Shown piece by piece: positions 5,750-6,166 of a stretch of 6,166 nt of DNA. Under the pieces are notes generated by a model. The model was not told where the DNA came from. It made no database searches and saw nothing but the letters and a program-made list of their open reading frames with translations. The DNA is taken from NCBI GenBank assembly GCA_012270665.1, contig JAAXHY010000254.1, positions 431 through 6,596 on the forward strand, given 5' to 3'. Origin of the DNA: Dehalococcoidia bacterium (GTDB lineage: Bacteria; Chloroflexota; Dehalococcoidia; SAR202; UBA11138). The position numbers and the translations under genes were made by a program. Position 1 is the first letter of the stretch. Every line of letters starts with the position of its first letter.

Positions 5750-6166
5750 CTACCTCCGCGCGGTGTCCGCGTCCACCAACTCGATCAACACGCCGCGTGT
5801 CGCCCTAGGATGTATGAAGCCTATCATGCCGGAGAGCCCCTCTCTCGGCGCGCTGTCAATGAGCCGGACTCCACTCTCCGCAAGCGCGTCGAGACGTTCC
5901 TGGAGGTTCTCTACCTCGAAGCAGATATGGTGGACTCCCTCGCCCCGACGCTCTATGAACCGCGCCACGCCGCCGTCCGGGTCGGTCGGCTCGATGAACT
6001 CCAACTGGGAGCCGCCGACGCGTACCAGCGCGGCCCTGACCGCCTGGTCCTCGATGTCCTCCACTTCCGCCTCGCCGGCGCCGAACACATCGCGGTAGAA
6101 GGCGAGTGTCTCCTCGATGTCGTTAACGGCGATGCAGACGTGGTTGATGTGGCGTGCTTTGCAGGG
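5750..6166 (-). CDS. mce: methylmalonyl-CoA epimerase, N-terminus beyond the window
   Basis: Interconverts (R)- and (S)-methylmalonyl-CoA, feeding the mutase encoded by the next gene. It is a vicinal-oxygen-chelate (VOC) fold protein with one metal. The reading frame is open to the right edge, giving 138 visible residues and no start codon; the first visible residues are [10 protein letters not shown]. The four expected metal ligands are present in order: His in I-N-H-V, Gln in G-S-Q-L-E-F, His in G-V-H-H-I-C-F-E-V, and Glu in [11 protein letters not shown] at 6088 is an internal codon; starting there would lose the first strand, [17 protein letters not shown] and the first ligand. Only a few N-terminal residues should be missing. 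It ends with TAG at 5750-5752, five bases before the mutase subunit start. Confidence 0.9.
   Translation of the reverse strand, partial: PCKARHINHVCIAVNDIEETLAFYRDVFGAGEAEVEDIEDQAVRAALVRVGGSQLEFIEPTDPDGGVARFIERRGEGVHHICFEVENLQERLDALAESGVRLIDSAPREGLSGMIGFIHPRATRGVLIELVDADTARR

Noticed and set aside
5750..6088. Epimerase starting at GTG 6088
   Set aside because: The 26 in-frame codons upstream encode the conserved first strand and the first metal-binding His, so this GTG is internal.
5535..6098. 187-codon plus-strand ORF
   Set aside because: It lies opposite the mutase subunit and epimerase, both of which have complete family motifs. It is a shadow of high-GC codon use.

Overview
The window suggests a moderately GC-rich bacterium that uses coenzyme F420 and cobalamin. 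An F420:NADP oxidoreductase, a separate small B12-binding mutase subunit and a methylmalonyl-CoA epimerase together fit the Chloroflexota (Dehalococcoidia/SAR202-like lineages) best. This is inference from gene content; Actinobacteriota or other F420 users are not excluded.

Layout: (1) Bases 1-26 are the 5' end of a minus-strand tRNA, with a good sigma70-type promoter at 48-76. (2) Bases 212 to about 2839 hold a three-gene minus-strand operon that reads as a type II restriction-modification (R-M) cassette. In transcription order it has a beta-class amino-DNA-methyltransferase (1765-2715, frame open to 2832), a 299-aa protein that looks like a restriction endonuclease but lacks the usual E-x-K residues (887-1786, TTG start), and a 210-aa PD-(D/E)xK nuclease resembling the SacI family (212-844). 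These genes look lower in GC than the right half and are flanked by copies of an 18-bp repeat, so they look acquired next to the tRNA. (3) Bases 2840-3398 are non-coding apart from one doubtful 33-codon ORF. They contain a 133-bp structured element with terminal inverted repeats, a strong plus-strand promoter at 3091-3119, and three short tandem repeats. (4) Bases 3399-5333 carry two plus-strand genes, npdG (F420:NADP reductase) and a secreted or membrane-anchored zinc peptidase of the MA clan. (5) Bases 5328-6166 carry, on the minus strand, methylmalonyl-CoA epimerase (running off the right edge) followed 5 bases later by the B12-binding mutase subunit. The peptidase and mutase genes converge and share the palindrome CTATAG.

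The right half is core metabolism: epimerase and mutase interconvert methylmalonyl-CoA epimers and succinyl-CoA, and NpdG balances F420H2 with NADPH. The most unusual part is the R-M cassette: one methyltransferase followed by two unrelated nuclease-like proteins, one of them with an altered active-site motif.
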